Shown here: one piece after another, positions 8,894 through 18,132 of the stretch | Layout of the letters: each line of letters begins with the position of its first letter | Position numbering within the stretch: the stretch's first letter is position 1 | From: Kosakonia sp. SMBL-WEM22 | GTDB taxonomy: Bacteria > Pseudomonadota > Gammaproteobacteria > Enterobacterales > Enterobacteriaceae | Reading direction: 5' to 3' | Length of the DNA stretch: 64,000 nt | Assembly: GCF_014490785.1 (NCBI RefSeq) | Contig: NZ_CP051488.1 | Location: 806,001 to 870,000 of the forward strand | The notes under the pieces: generated by a model | Databases searched by the model: none | Told to the model about the DNA's origin: nothing | The model's input: only the letters and a program-made list of their open reading frames with translations | Program-made: the position numbers and the translations under genes

Positions 8894-9157
8894 TTAAGCC
8901 AGGCTGTTGATACGCTCGGTCAGGTTAGCCTTATGACGCGCTGCTTTGTTTTTGTGGATCAGACCTTTAGCGGCCTGACGATCCACGATCGGTTGCATTT
9001 CGTTAAATGCATTCTGCGCAGCGGCTTTGTCGCCAGCTTCAATTGCTGCGTATACTTTCTTGATGAAAGTACGCATCATTGAGCGACGGCTAGCGTTGTG
9101 CTTGCGAGCCTTTTCAGACTGAACGGCGCGCTTCTTAGCTGATTTGATATTAGCCAA
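8894..9157 (-). CDS. rpsT: 30S ribosomal protein S20 (TTG start)
   Basis: This 87-codon protein matches S20, which binds 16S rRNA in the 30S body. The TTG at 9157-9155 is chosen because it gives the family N-terminus (M)ANIKSAKKRA and the exact E. coli length, and GGGAG lies just upstream. An in-frame ATG 11 codons earlier (9190) has no family support. E. coli rpsT also starts with UUG, and that weak start is involved in feedback control by S20. The protein is Lys/Arg/Ala-rich throughout. Confidence 0.97.
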   Translation of the reverse strand: MANIKSAKKRAVQSEKARKHNASRRSMMRTFIKKVYAAIEAGDKAAAQNAFNEMQPIVDRQAAKGLIHKNKAARHKANLTERINSLA

Positions 9158-9204
9158 GGTCCAACTCCCAAATATGATCTTTATGGACAATTCAAAGGCC
9201 GGGG

Positions 9205-9233
9205 AATATGCCCTTTTAGCCTTCTTTTGTCAA
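9205..9233 (-). promoter_or_regulatory. Sigma70 promoter of rpsT
   Basis: Reading the minus strand, TTGACA (9233-9228) and CATATT (9210-9205) are separated by exactly 17 bases. The position agrees with the proximal rpsT promoter known in E. coli, and the leader downstream is also conserved with E. coli. Confidence 0.7.
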
Positions 9234-9425
9234 TGGATTTGTGCAAATAAGCGCCGTTAAGCAACGACGCTCGTTACGTAGTGATGGCGCAGGATTCTAA
9301 CAGCTTGCGTGTCGCGAATACAGCTTTTCCACCAGAAAAATCGTGCATAACGGTAGATTCTCACCAGAGCCAGCGGCAGCCCGATGAAAAGCCTCTCCTT
9401 TCTGGCGCGATAAGGCAATCGCCGG

Positions 9426-9454
9426 TTAACGTTACCCGCTGTACAAGGTATAAT
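9426..9454 (+). promoter_or_regulatory. Likely sigma70 promoter upstream of ribF
   Basis: TATAAT at 9449-9454 has TTAACG 17 bases upstream (9426-9431). It is 30 bases before the ribF ATG. The rest of the 326-base rpsT-ribF gap shows no convincing gene; a 68-codon open frame at 9281-9487 resembles nothing I know. Confidence 0.55.
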
Positions 9455-9483
9455 CCGACGATTTTCACTGTTTTGAGCCAGAC

Positions 9484-10425
9484 ATGAAGCTGATACGCGG
9501 CATACATAACCTCAGTCATGCACCGCACGGGTGTGTGCTGACGATTGGTAATTTCGACGGCGTACATCGCGGTCATCAGGCGCTGCTGCAGGGGCTGGGC
9601 GCAGAAGGGCGCGCGCGCGGCCTGCCTGTTGTGGTGATGATTTTTGAACCGCAGCCGCTGGAGCTGTTCGCCGGGGAGAAATCTCCCGCGCGGCTGACGC
9701 GCTTGCGCGAGAAGCTTCGCTGGCTGGCCGGGTGCGGCGTGGACTATGTCCTCTGCCTGCGCTTCGACAGGCGTTTTGCGGCGCTGACCGCACAAACCTT
9801 TGTCAGCGACCTGCTGGTCGACCGCCTCGGCGTGAAATTTCTCGCAGTCGGTGACGATTTCCGTTTTGGCGCTGGTCGCCAGGGGGATTTCTTGTTATTA
9901 CAGAAGGCTGGCGAGAAATATGGCTTTGACGTCACCAGTACGCAAACCTTCTGTGAAGGCGGCGTGCGGGTGAGCAGCACCGCGATTCGCCAGGCGCTGG
10001 CCAACGACGACCTGGCGCTGGCCGAAAATCTGCTTGGTCGCCCGTTCAGCATCTCCGGGCGCGTTGTCCACGGTGATGCGCTGGGGCGCACCATCGGTTT
10101 TCCGACGGCCAACGTGCCGCTGCGCCGCCAGGTCTCCCCGGTAAATGGGGTCTACGCGGTTGAAGTGGCGGGGCTCGGCGACACGCTGCTGCCAGGCGTT
10201 GCCAACATTGGCACACGTCCGACGGTGGCAGGTATTCGCCAGCAGCTGGAAGTACACCTGCTGGATGTTGCAATGGACCTCTATGGTCGCCATATAGACG
10301 TAGTACTGCGTAAGAAAATACGTAATGAACAGCGCTTTGCTTCCCTCGATGAACTGAAGGCGCAAATCGCCCGAGATGAGGTAGCGGCCCGTGAGTTTTT
10401 TGGGCTATCTAAACCGGCTTCTTAA
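9484..10425 (+). CDS. ribF: Bifunctional riboflavin kinase / FAD synthetase
   Basis: This 313-residue enzyme converts riboflavin to FMN and FMN to FAD. The N-terminal FAD synthetase domain (about 1-180) shows the nucleotidyltransferase signature GNFDGVHRGHQ near residue 22. The C-terminal riboflavin kinase domain (about 185-310) shows GRTIGFPTANV and GVANIGTRPT. It heads the ribF-ileS-lspA-fkpB-ispH cluster, and ileS begins 45 bases downstream. Confidence 0.97.
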   Translation: MKLIRGIHNLSHAPHGCVLTIGNFDGVHRGHQALLQGLGAEGRARGLPVVVMIFEPQPLELFAGEKSPARLTRLREKLRWLAGCGVDYVLCLRFDRRFAALTAQTFVSDLLVDRLGVKFLAVGDDFRFGAGRQGDFLLLQKAGEKYGFDVTSTQTFCEGGVRVSSTAIRQALANDDLALAENLLGRPFSISGRVVHGDALGRTIGFPTANVPLRRQVSPVNGVYAVEVAGLGDTLLPGVANIGTRPTVAGIRQQLEVHLLDVAMDLYGRHIDVVLRKKIRNEQRFASLDELKAQIARDEVAAREFFGLSKPAS

Positions 10426-10470
10426 GGCCTGGTGGTATTAATCAAACCGAAATACGGAACCGAGAATCTA

Positions 10471-13287
10471 ATGAGTGACTATAAATCTACCCTGAATTTG
10501 CCGGAAACAGGGTTCCCAATGCGTGGCGATCTGGCCAAACGCGAACCGGGAATGCTGGCGCGTTGGACAGATGATGACCTCTACGGCATCATCCGTGCGG
10601 CGAAAAAAGGCAAAAAAACCTTCATTCTGCATGATGGCCCTCCATATGCGAATGGCAGCATTCATATTGGTCACTCGGTTAACAAGATTCTGAAAGACAT
10701 TATTGTGAAGTCCAAAGGACTCGCAGGTTATGACTCGCCTTACGTTCCGGGTTGGGATTGCCACGGTCTGCCGATCGAGCTGAAAGTCGAGCAGGAGTAC
10801 GGCAAGCCGGGCGAGAAGTTCACCGCCGCCGAGTTCCGCGCCAAGTGCCGTGAATATGCCGCCACGCAGGTGGATGGTCAGCGCAAAGACTTTATCCGTC
10901 TGGGCGTGCTCGGCGACTGGTCGCATCCTTACCTGACCATGGACTTCAAAACCGAAGCCAATATCATCCGCGCACTGGGCAAAATCATCGGTAACGGCCA
11001 CCTGCTGAAAGGGGCAAAACCGGTGCACTGGTGCGTCGACTGTCGCTCCGCGCTGGCGGAAGCGGAAGTTGAGTATTACGACAAAACGTCACCTTCTATC
11101 GACGTCGCTTTCCAGGCCGCCGATCAGCAGGCGGTGAAAGCGAAATTCGGCGTTGATTCTGTTAACGGCCCGGTTTCGCTGGTTATCTGGACCACCACGC
11201 CGTGGACCCTCCCTGCTAACCGCGCCATCTCCCTCTCTTCGGAGTTTGAGTACGCGCTGGTGCAGGTTGACGGTCAGGCGGTGATCCTGGCAAAAGATCT
11301 GGTTGAGAGCGTGATGAAACGCACCGGCATCAGCGATTATCGCGTGCTGGCTACGGTCAACGGCGCTGAGCTTGAGCTGATGCGCTTCAAACACCCGTTC
11401 CTCGATTTCGACGTGCCGGCGATCCTTGGCGATCACGTTACGCTGGAAGCGGGTACCGGCGCGGTGCATACCGCCGGCGGTCACGGCCCGGACGACTACA
11501 CCATCAGCCAGAAGTACGGCCTGGAAATTGCCAACCCGGTTGGCCCGGACGGTCGCTATCTGCCGGGCACCTACCCGACGCTTGACGGCATTAACGTCTT
11601 CAAAGCGAACGACATCATCGTGGCGCTGCTGACCGAAAAAGGCGCGCTGCTGCACGTCGAGAAGATGCAGCACAGCTATCCGTGCTGCTGGCGTCACAAG
11701 TCGCCGATCATCTTCCGCGCCACGCCGCAGTGGTTCGTCAGCATGGATCAAAAAGGGCTGCGCACGCAGTCGCTGCAGGAGATCAAAGGCGTGCAGTGGA
11801 TCCCGGACTGGGGCCAGGCGCGTATCGAATCAATGGTCGCTAACCGTCCTGACTGGTGTATCTCCCGTCAGCGCACCTGGGGCGTGCCGATGTCGCTGTT
11901 TGTCCATAAAGATAGCGAAGAGCTGCACCCGCGTACGCTGGAGCTGATGGAAGAGGTGGCCAAACGCGTCGAAGTTGACGGTATTCAGGCGTGGTGGGAT
12001 CTCGACCCACGCGACATCCTCGGCGATGATGCCGACAGCTATGTCAAAGTGCCGGATACGCTGGATGTCTGGTTTGACTCCGGATCAACCCATGCTTCCG
12101 TGGTCGATGTTCGCCCGGAGTTCGCAGGCCACGCGGCAGATATGTATCTGGAAGGCTCGGATCAGCATCGCGGCTGGTTTATGTCCTCCCTGATGATCTC
12201 CACGGCGATGAAGGGCAAAGCGCCTTATCGTCAGGTGCTGACCCACGGCTTTACCGTCGATGGCCAGGGCCGCAAGATGTCGAAATCGATCGGCAACACC
12301 GTTTCGCCGCAGGATGTGATGAACAAACTCGGCGCGGATATTCTGCGTCTGTGGGTGGCATCAACCGACTACACCGGTGAAATGGCCGTTTCCGACGAGA
12401 TCCTGAAACGTGCCGCCGACAGCTATCGCCGTATCCGTAACACCGCGCGCTTCCTGCTGGCGAACCTCAACGGTTTCGATCCGGCGAAAGATATGGTGAA
12501 ACCGGAAGAGATGGTGGTGCTGGATCGCTGGGCCGTTGGCTGTGCGAAAGCGGCGCAGGAAGATATCCTCAAAGCCTACGAATCCTATGACTTCCATGAA
12601 GTTGTACAGCGCCTGATGCGTTTCTGCTCCGTGGAGATGGGCTCCTTCTACCTCGACATCATCAAAGACCGCCAGTACACCGCGAAAGCGGAGAGCCGTG
12701 CGCGCCGCAGCTGCCAGACTGCGCTCTATTACATCTGTGAAGCGCTGGTGCGCTGGATGGCACCGATCATGTCCTTCACCGCGGATGAGATCTGGGGCTA
12801 CCTGCCAGGCGATCGCGAGAAGTATGTCTTCACCGGCGAGTGGTACGAAGGCCTGTTTGGCCTGGCGGACAGCGAAGCGATGAATGACGCCTACTGGGCC
12901 GAGCTGCTGAAAGTGCGTGGCGAAGTCAACAAGGTGATCGAACAGGCGCGTGCCGATAAGAAAGTGGGCGGCTCACTTGAAGCGACGGTGACGCTGTTCG
13001 CAGAGCCGGAGCTGGCGGCGAAACTGACGGCGCTGGGCGATGAATTGCGATTTGTCCTGTTGACCTCAGGCGCGCAGGTTGCGGATTATGCCAGCGCTTC
13101 TGCGGATGCGCAGCAGAGCGAACTGCTCAAAGGGCTGAAAGTAGCGCTGAGTAAAGCCGACGGTGAGAAGTGCCCGCGTTGCTGGCATTACACCCATGAT
13201 GTCGGTCAGGTGGCGGAACACGCAGAAATTTGCGGACGCTGTGTTAGCAACGTCGCCGGTGACGGCGAAAAACGTAAGTTTGCCTGA
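10471..13287 (+). CDS. ileS: Isoleucyl-tRNA synthetase
   Basis: This 938-residue class I synthetase charges tRNA-Ile. The HIGH-type motif is in PPYANGSIHIGHSVN (about residues 57-71) and KMSKS is near residue 602. The editing domain that removes mischarged valine lies between them. A C-terminal zinc site is seen in CPRCWHY and CGRCVSN. The ATG at 10471 is chosen because it gives MSDYKSTLNLPETGFPMR and the exact E. coli length; an upstream in-frame GTG would add 13 unsupported residues. It overlaps lspA by one base (TGATG), suggesting coupled translation. Confidence 0.98.
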   Translation: MSDYKSTLNLPETGFPMRGDLAKREPGMLARWTDDDLYGIIRAAKKGKKTFILHDGPPYANGSIHIGHSVNKILKDIIVKSKGLAGYDSPYVPGWDCHGLPIELKVEQEYGKPGEKFTAAEFRAKCREYAATQVDGQRKDFIRLGVLGDWSHPYLTMDFKTEANIIRALGKIIGNGHLLKGAKPVHWCVDCRSALAEAEVEYYDKTSPSIDVAFQAADQQAVKAKFGVDSVNGPVSLVIWTTTPWTLPANRAISLSSEFEYALVQVDGQAVILAKDLVESVMKRTGISDYRVLATVNGAELELMRFKHPFLDFDVPAILGDHVTLEAGTGAVHTAGGHGPDDYTISQKYGLEIANPVGPDGRYLPGTYPTLDGINVFKANDIIVALLTEKGALLHVEKMQHSYPCCWRHKSPIIFRATPQWFVSMDQKGLRTQSLQEIKGVQWIPDWGQARIESMVANRPDWCISRQRTWGVPMSLFVHKDSEELHPRTLELMEEVAKRVEVDGIQAWWDLDPRDILGDDADSYVKVPDTLDVWFDSGSTHASVVDVRPEFAGHAADMYLEGSDQHRGWFMSSLMISTAMKGKAPYRQVLTHGFTVDGQGRKMSKSIGNTVSPQDVMNKLGADILRLWVASTDYTGEMAVSDEILKRAADSYRRIRNTARFLLANLNGFDPAKDMVKPEEMVVLDRWAVGCAKAAQEDILKAYESYDFHEVVQRLMRFCSVEMGSFYLDIIKDRQYTAKAESRARRSCQTALYYICEALVRWMAPIMSFTADEIWGYLPGDREKYVFTGEWYEGLFGLADSEAMNDAYWAELLKVRGEVNKVIEQARADKKVGGSLEATVTLFAEPELAAKLTALGDELRFVLLTSGAQVADYASASADAQQSELLKGLKVALSKADGEKCPRCWHYTHDVGQVAEHAEICGRCVSNVAGDGEKRKFA

Positions 13288-13787
13288 TGAGTAAACCGAT
13301 CTTTTCAACAGGGCTGCGCTGGCTATGGCTGGTCGTGGCGGTGCTGATTATCGATCTGGGCAGTAAATACCTGATCCTCCAGAACTTTGCTCTGGGGGAG
13401 ACGGTCTCGCTGTTCCCGTCGCTAAACCTGCACTATGCGCGTAATTATGGGGCGGCATTTAGCTTCCTCGCCGACAGCGGCGGCTGGCAACGCTGGTTCT
13501 TCGCAGGTATCGCTATCGGTATCTGCGTGGTGCTGACCGTGCTGATGTACCGCGCCAAAGCGTCGCAAAAGCTGAATAACATCGCCTATGCGCTGATTAT
13601 TGGCGGCGCGCTGGGTAACTTGTTCGACCGTCTGTGGCATGGCTTTGTCGTCGATATGATCGATTTTTATGTGGGCGACTGGCATTTTGCTACCTTTAAC
13701 CTTGCTGATACCGCAATCTGTATCGGCGCGGCGCTGATCGTGCTGGAAGGGTTTTTACCCTCCGCCGCAGTGAGAAAACAGGCGTAA
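13287..13787 (+). CDS. lspA: Lipoprotein signal peptidase (SPase II)
   Basis: This 166-residue inner-membrane aspartyl protease has four membrane segments and cuts prolipoproteins before the lipidated Cys. The catalytic aspartates lie in GNLFDRL...VVDMIDF and in the C-terminal FNLADTAI. It starts within the ileS stop codon. It is two residues longer than E. coli LspA. A REP element separates it from fkpB. Confidence 0.97.
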   Translation: MSKPIFSTGLRWLWLVVAVLIIDLGSKYLILQNFALGETVSLFPSLNLHYARNYGAAFSFLADSGGWQRWFFAGIAIGICVVLTVLMYRAKASQKLNNIAYALIIGGALGNLFDRLWHGFVVDMIDFYVGDWHFATFNLADTAICIGAALIVLEGFLPSAAVRKQA

Positions 13788-13813
13788 GCCATCAAGCGTT
13801 GTAGGCCCGGTCT

Positions 13814-13843
13814 GTAGGCCGGATAAGCGTAGCGCCATCCGGC
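13814..13843. repeat. REP palindrome between lspA and fkpB
   Basis: The unit runs from GTAGGCCGGATAAGCG to CGCCATCCGGC, the imperfect palindrome of enterobacterial REP elements. A partial copy (GTAGGCCCGG) precedes it at 13801-13810. Confidence 0.8.
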
Positions 13844-13894
13844 ATGCAATATACGCCCGGGTTCTACATTCGCTATCACATAAGAGCAACCTGC

Positions 13895-14365
13895 ATGTCT
13901 AAATCCGTACAGAGCGACAGCGCAGTGCTGGTGCACTTCACGCTCAAGCTCGAAGATGGTTCACTTGCCGAATCTACACGTAATAACGGTAAGCCGGCGC
14001 TGTTTCGCCTTGGCGACGGTTCCCTTTCCGAAGGGCTGGAGCAGCATCTGCTTGGCCTGAAAGCCGGGGAGAAAAAGGTCTTTTCCCTTGAGCCGGATGC
14101 CGCTTTCGGCACGCCGAGCCCGGATCTGATCCAGTACTTCTCGCGCCGTGAATTTATGGACGCCGGCGAACCGGAAATCGGCGCAATTATGCTCTTTACC
14201 GCAATGGATGGCAGCGAAATGCCGGGCGTGATCCGTGAAATCAACGGTGATTCGATCACCGTCGATTTCAACCATCCCCTGGCCGGCAGAACCGTCCACT
14301 TTGATATCGATGTGCTGGAAGTCGATCCGGCACTGGAGGAGACAAATGCAGATCCTGTTGGCTAA
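13895..14365 (+). CDS. fkpB: FKBP-type peptidyl-prolyl isomerase
   Basis: This 156-residue protein is of the SlyD/FkpB class: an FKBP domain split by an IF (insert-in-flap) segment. Recognisable stretches are VLVHFTLKLEDGSLAEST, PALFRLGDGSLSEGLE and FNHPLAGRTVHFDI. The start at 13895 gives the family N-terminus MSKSVQSDSAVLVHF; an upstream ATG at 13844 lies in the REP flank. The protein runs about seven residues past the E. coli C-terminus, so its stop lies inside ispH, overlapping it by 20 bases. Confidence 0.94.
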   Translation: MSKSVQSDSAVLVHFTLKLEDGSLAESTRNNGKPALFRLGDGSLSEGLEQHLLGLKAGEKKVFSLEPDAAFGTPSPDLIQYFSRREFMDAGEPEIGAIMLFTAMDGSEMPGVIREINGDSITVDFNHPLAGRTVHFDIDVLEVDPALEETNADPVG

Positions 14366-15296
14366 CCCGCGCGGTTTTTGCGCTGGCGTTGACCGCGCTA
14401 TCAGCATTGTTGAAAACGCGCTGGCCATCTACGGCGCGCCGATTTACGTGCGTCACGAAGTGGTGCATAACCGCTACGTGGTTGACAGCCTGCGCGAGCG
14501 CGGCGCCATCTTTATTGAGCAGATAAGCGAAGTGCCGGACGGCGCGATCCTGATCTTCTCAGCGCACGGCGTTTCGCAAGCGGTGCGCAACGAAGCAAAA
14601 AGCCGTGATTTAACGGTTTTCGACGCCACCTGCCCGCTGGTCACGAAAGTGCATATGGAAGTGGCGCGCGCCAGCCGTCGTGGCGAAGAGGCGATCCTGA
14701 TTGGTCACGCCGGTCACCCGGAAGTGGAAGGCACCATGGGCCAATACAGCAACCCGAAAGGGGGGATGTACCTGGTCGAGTCGCCGGACGATGTGGCGAC
14801 GCTTGCGATCAAAGACCCGGGTAAACTCTCATTCATGACCCAGACCACGCTCTCCGTCGATGATACCTCTGACGTCATTGACGCCCTGCGCGTGCGTTTC
14901 CCGCAGATTGTCGGGCCGCGTAAAGATGATATCTGCTATGCGACCACCAACCGTCAGGAAGCGGTGCGTGCGCTGGCTGAACAGGCGGAAGTTGTGCTGG
15001 TGGTGGGCTCCAAAAACTCTTCGAACTCCAACCGGCTCGCCGAGCTGGCGCAGCGGATGGGCAAAGCGGCCTACCTGATTGATGATGCTTCTGATATCCA
15101 GCAGAGCTGGGTGCAGGGTATTGCCTGCGTTGGCGTCACGGCAGGCGCGTCCGCACCGGATATTCTGGTGCAGAACGTGATTGCCCGTCTGCAGGAGTTG
15201 GGCGGTGGCGAAGCCATCCCGCTTGCTGGGCGCGAAGAAAATATTGTCTTTGAGGTACCAAAAGAGCTGCGCGTCGAGGTTCGCGAAGTCGAGTAA
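14346..15296 (+). CDS. ispH: 4-hydroxy-3-methylbut-2-enyl diphosphate reductase
   Basis: This 316-residue iron-sulfur enzyme carries out the last step of the MEP pathway, reducing HMBPP to IPP and DMAPP. The three cluster cysteines are Cys12 (NPRGFCAGV), Cys96 (DATCPLV) and Cys197 (DICYATTNRQ). The start at 14346 matches MQILLANPRGF and the exact E. coli length; the frame is open farther upstream inside fkpB. A terminator follows the stop. Confidence 0.98.
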   Translation: MQILLANPRGFCAGVDRAISIVENALAIYGAPIYVRHEVVHNRYVVDSLRERGAIFIEQISEVPDGAILIFSAHGVSQAVRNEAKSRDLTVFDATCPLVTKVHMEVARASRRGEEAILIGHAGHPEVEGTMGQYSNPKGGMYLVESPDDVATLAIKDPGKLSFMTQTTLSVDDTSDVIDALRVRFPQIVGPRKDDICYATTNRQEAVRALAEQAEVVLVVGSKNSSNSNRLAELAQRMGKAAYLIDDASDIQQSWVQGIACVGVTAGASAPDILVQNVIARLQELGGGEAIPLAGREENIVFEVPKELRVEVREVE

Positions 15297-15319
15297 CCTT
15301 TTCCCGATGCTTATGCGAA

Positions 15320-15347
15320 GATGCCAGACTGAGTCTGGCATTTTTTT
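15320..15347 (+). terminator. Terminator between ispH and rihC
   Basis: TGCCAGAC and GTCTGGCA pair around TGA, followed by seven T bases, 25 bases after the ispH stop. Confidence 0.85.
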
Positions 15348-15369
15348 GGCCATTTTTCGTGGAGGGGCT

Positions 15370-16284
15370 ATGGGTTTACCAATCATTCTCGACACCGATC
15401 CCGGCATTGACGATGCCGTGGCGATTGCCGCCGCGCTGTTCGCGCCTGAGTGCGATCTGAAACTGATCACTACCGTCGCGGGCAATGTTTCGCTGGAGAA
15501 AACCACCCGCAATGCACTGCAACTGCTTCATTTCTGGAATGCGGATATTCCGCTGGCGCAGGGAGCCGCCACGCCTCTGTTGCGCACGCTCTATAACGCC
15601 GCCGATGTGCATGGTGAATCGGGACTGGGTGGCTATGATTTTATTGAACATGCGCGCCAGCCGCTGGCGATCCCGGCCTTCCAGGCGATCCGCGACACGC
15701 TGTTGGCCTCGCCTGAGCCCATCACGCTGGTCACCATCGGCCCGCTGACCAACATCGCTCTGCTGCTTACCCACTATCCAGAATGCCAGTTCAACATCCG
15801 CCGGCTGGTGATGATGGGCGGATCCGCCGGGCGTGGAAACTTTACGCCAAGCGCCGAATTTAATATCGCCGTCGATCCCGATGCCGCAGCGCGTGTTTTT
15901 GCAAGCGGGCTTGAGATCGTCATGTGTGGTCTTGATGTCACCAACCGCGCGACGCTTGCACCTGATTTTCTGGCAACGCTTCCCACGCTTAACCGCACCG
16001 GCAAAATGTTGCATGCGCTGTTCAGCCACTACCGTAGTGGCAGCATGGCGACGGGGCAGCGCATGCATGACCTTTGCGCTATCGCTTACCTGGCCCGCCC
16101 GAAACTCTTTACCCTCAAACCCTGCTTTGTGGCGGTTGAGACGCAGGGGCAGTTTACCACCGGTGCGACGGTAGTTGATATTGACGGCAAGCTTGGGCTG
16201 CCCGCCAATGCACACGTGGCGCTGGATATTGATATCGAAGGCTTTCGCGCATGGTTCGCCGATGTGCTGACGCTGGCGCCTTAA
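15370..16284 (+). CDS. rihC: Ribonucleoside hydrolase RihC
   Basis: This 304-residue nucleoside hydrolase splits purine and pyrimidine ribonucleosides into base and ribose. The calcium-binding N-terminal motif LDTDPGIDDAVAI (residues 7-19) defines the family, and RMHDLCAIAYL carries the C-terminal metal-binding Asp. The start at 15370, preceded by GGAGGGG, matches E. coli length; the open frame extends upstream through the terminator, which argues against an earlier start. Confidence 0.96.
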   Translation: MGLPIILDTDPGIDDAVAIAAALFAPECDLKLITTVAGNVSLEKTTRNALQLLHFWNADIPLAQGAATPLLRTLYNAADVHGESGLGGYDFIEHARQPLAIPAFQAIRDTLLASPEPITLVTIGPLTNIALLLTHYPECQFNIRRLVMMGGSAGRGNFTPSAEFNIAVDPDAAARVFASGLEIVMCGLDVTNRATLAPDFLATLPTLNRTGKMLHALFSHYRSGSMATGQRMHDLCAIAYLARPKLFTLKPCFVAVETQGQFTTGATVVDIDGKLGLPANAHVALDIDIEGFRAWFADVLTLAP

Positions 16285-16318
16285 AATTCATTAACGCGAT
16301 GATAAAAGAGAAGACGTG

Positions 16319-16948
16319 ATGACTGAACGACTCTACTACACCAGCGATGCGCTGGAAGGTACCGCCCGCGTGCTGCGCTGCACAGAGCAGGCCGATGGGC
16401 GCTATGGCATCTTGCTCGATCGCACCCTGTTTCACCCGCAGGGTGGAGGTCAGCCAGCCGATAAAGGCTGGATCAACGGCGTCGCGGTCGAAGGCGTGAA
16501 GCAGCAAGATGAAGAGGTGATCCATCTGCTGGCACAGCCGCTGCCTCTGGGCGAGGTAGAACTGAAAATTGATGCTGACACTCGCGAATTGCATAGCCAG
16601 CTGCACTCCGCCGGGCATCTGATTGGTTATGCGGGTGAAGCCGCGGGCTGGCAACCGGTCAAGGCGCATCACTGGCCGGGAGAGGGGCGTATCACATTTG
16701 CACCGGGAGAGGAGGCCGCAGAGCCTGAAATTGCCATCTTCACCGATGCCATTAGTCGGTGGCAATCCGCTTCGCTGGCGCGGGTCATTACATTTGAAGC
16801 CGGGCGCAGAATGGTGCGTTTTGGCGAGCTTTCGGCCTATGGCTGTGGGGGAACTCACGTGCGCGCTCTGGGAGAACTTGGAGAGGTGGTGATTAGCAAC
16901 ATCAAAGTGAAAAAGGGGCAGCTGATCGTTAACTACACGGTGGCGTAG
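16319..16948 (+). CDS. AlaX-type alanyl-tRNA editing protein
   Basis: This 209-residue protein resembles the free-standing trans-editing domains related to the AlaRS editing module, which hydrolyse mischarged (typically seryl- or glycyl-) tRNA-Ala. Seen directly are FHPQGGGQPADKG (residues 38-50), the zinc ligands His96 and His100 in HSQLHSAGH, and Cys176/His180 in CGGTH. ATG at 16319 is preferred over the adjacent GTG (16316) on spacing to AAGAG. It lies 34 bases after rihC and ahead of dapB, a position where E. coli has no gene. Its aminoacyl specificity cannot be read from the sequence. Confidence 0.85.
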   Translation: MTERLYYTSDALEGTARVLRCTEQADGRYGILLDRTLFHPQGGGQPADKGWINGVAVEGVKQQDEEVIHLLAQPLPLGEVELKIDADTRELHSQLHSAGHLIGYAGEAAGWQPVKAHHWPGEGRITFAPGEEAAEPEIAIFTDAISRWQSASLARVITFEAGRRMVRFGELSAYGCGGTHVRALGELGEVVISNIKVKKGQLIVNYTVA

Positions 16949-17091
16949 CGCCTCACGTCATGCCTTTTACTGATATTTGCAGGTGTATATCATTAATTTC
17001 TAATTATCGGCGTTTTCGGCTGGTGGCCTGGAGATGGGCTGGTTAATCTGGAAACGATTTTTACGCATTTAATTAACAAAAGAGTACAACT

Positions 17092-17913
17092 ATGCAAGAT
17101 GCAGCAATCCGCGTAGCCATCGCGGGCGCTGGCGGTCGAATGGGCCGACAGTTGATTCAGGCGGCACTGGCCACGAAGGGCGTCGCCCTCGGCGCGGCGC
17201 TGGAGCGGGAAGGTTCATCTCTGCTGGGAAGCGATGCGGGCGAACTGGCTGGCGGGGGTAAAAGCGGTGTCACGGTGCAGAGTAGCCTTGAGGCGGTAAA
17301 AGAGGATTTCGATGTCTTTATCGATTTCACCCGCCCGGAAGGGACGCTTCACCATCTCGCCTTTTGCCGTCAGCACCATAAAGCCATGGTCATCGGGACT
17401 ACCGGCTTTGACGACGCGGGCAAGCAGGCCATCAGCGATGCGGCGCAGGATATTGCCGTCGTCTTTGCCGCCAACTTTAGCGTCGGCGTGAACGTTATGC
17501 TTAAGCTGCTGGAGAAAGCAGCAAAGGTGATGGGCGACTACACCGACATTGAAATTATCGAAGCGCACCACCGTTATAAAGTGGATGCCCCGTCAGGTAC
17601 GGCGCTGGCAATGGGTGAAGCAATCGCCGGCTCACTGAATAAAGAGTTAAAAGAGTGTGCAGTTTATTCGCGTGAAGGCCATACCGGCGAGCGTGTCCCT
17701 GGGACCATTGGCTTTGCTACCGTACGCGCCGGGGATATCGTCGGCGAACATACGGCGATATTCGCCGATATGGGCGAACGTGTTGAGATTACGCATAAAG
17801 CGTCAAGCCGCATGACCTTCGCTAATGGCGCGGTACGCTCCGCTTCATGGCTTAAAAGCAAAGAAAAGGGTCTTTTTGATATGCGTGATGTCCTCGATCT
17901 CAACACTTTGTAA
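17092..17913 (+). CDS. dapB: 4-hydroxy-tetrahydrodipicolinate reductase
   Basis: This 273-residue enzyme reduces HTPA with NAD(P)H in diaminopimelate and lysine synthesis. The N-terminal Rossmann motif AGAGGRMGRQL binds the cofactor. IEAHHRYKVDAPSGTAL contains the catalytic His pair and Lys. Length equals E. coli DapB. The gene is flanked by 143 bases upstream and a clear terminator downstream, so it is probably monocistronic. Confidence 0.98.
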   Translation: MQDAAIRVAIAGAGGRMGRQLIQAALATKGVALGAALEREGSSLLGSDAGELAGGGKSGVTVQSSLEAVKEDFDVFIDFTRPEGTLHHLAFCRQHHKAMVIGTTGFDDAGKQAISDAAQDIAVVFAANFSVGVNVMLKLLEKAAKVMGDYTDIEIIEAHHRYKVDAPSGTALAMGEAIAGSLNKELKECAVYSREGHTGERVPGTIGFATVRAGDIVGEHTAIFADMGERVEITHKASSRMTFANGAVRSASWLKSKEKGLFDMRDVLDLNTL

Positions 17914-17964
17914 GCATTTTTACCCTTCGTGATGTGGTTGTTGCAGTCATAATTGCTTGATTGC

Positions 17965-17992
17965 AAAGGGCAATAATTTATTGCCCTTTTAT
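17965..17992 (+). terminator. dapB terminator
   Basis: AAGGGCAATAA and TTATTGCCCTT pair and run into a T-rich tail, 51 bases after dapB. Confidence 0.85.
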
Positions 17993-18132
17993 TTTGCCAT
18001 TTATGAGCTACTTCTTGCCTCAATGCTAAGAATTTAGGTGTTTTATTACTGTTTTTTGTTTATAAAATGTAAATTTTGACCATCTGGTCTGGTTTTATGC
18101 CTTCGTCACTCTTCGGATACAATTTTCTTACC

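Noticed and set aside
9281..9487. A 68-codon frame upstream of ribF
   Set aside because: It covers the ribF promoter, lacks a good ribosome site and does not match the E. coli yaaY product at a similar place.
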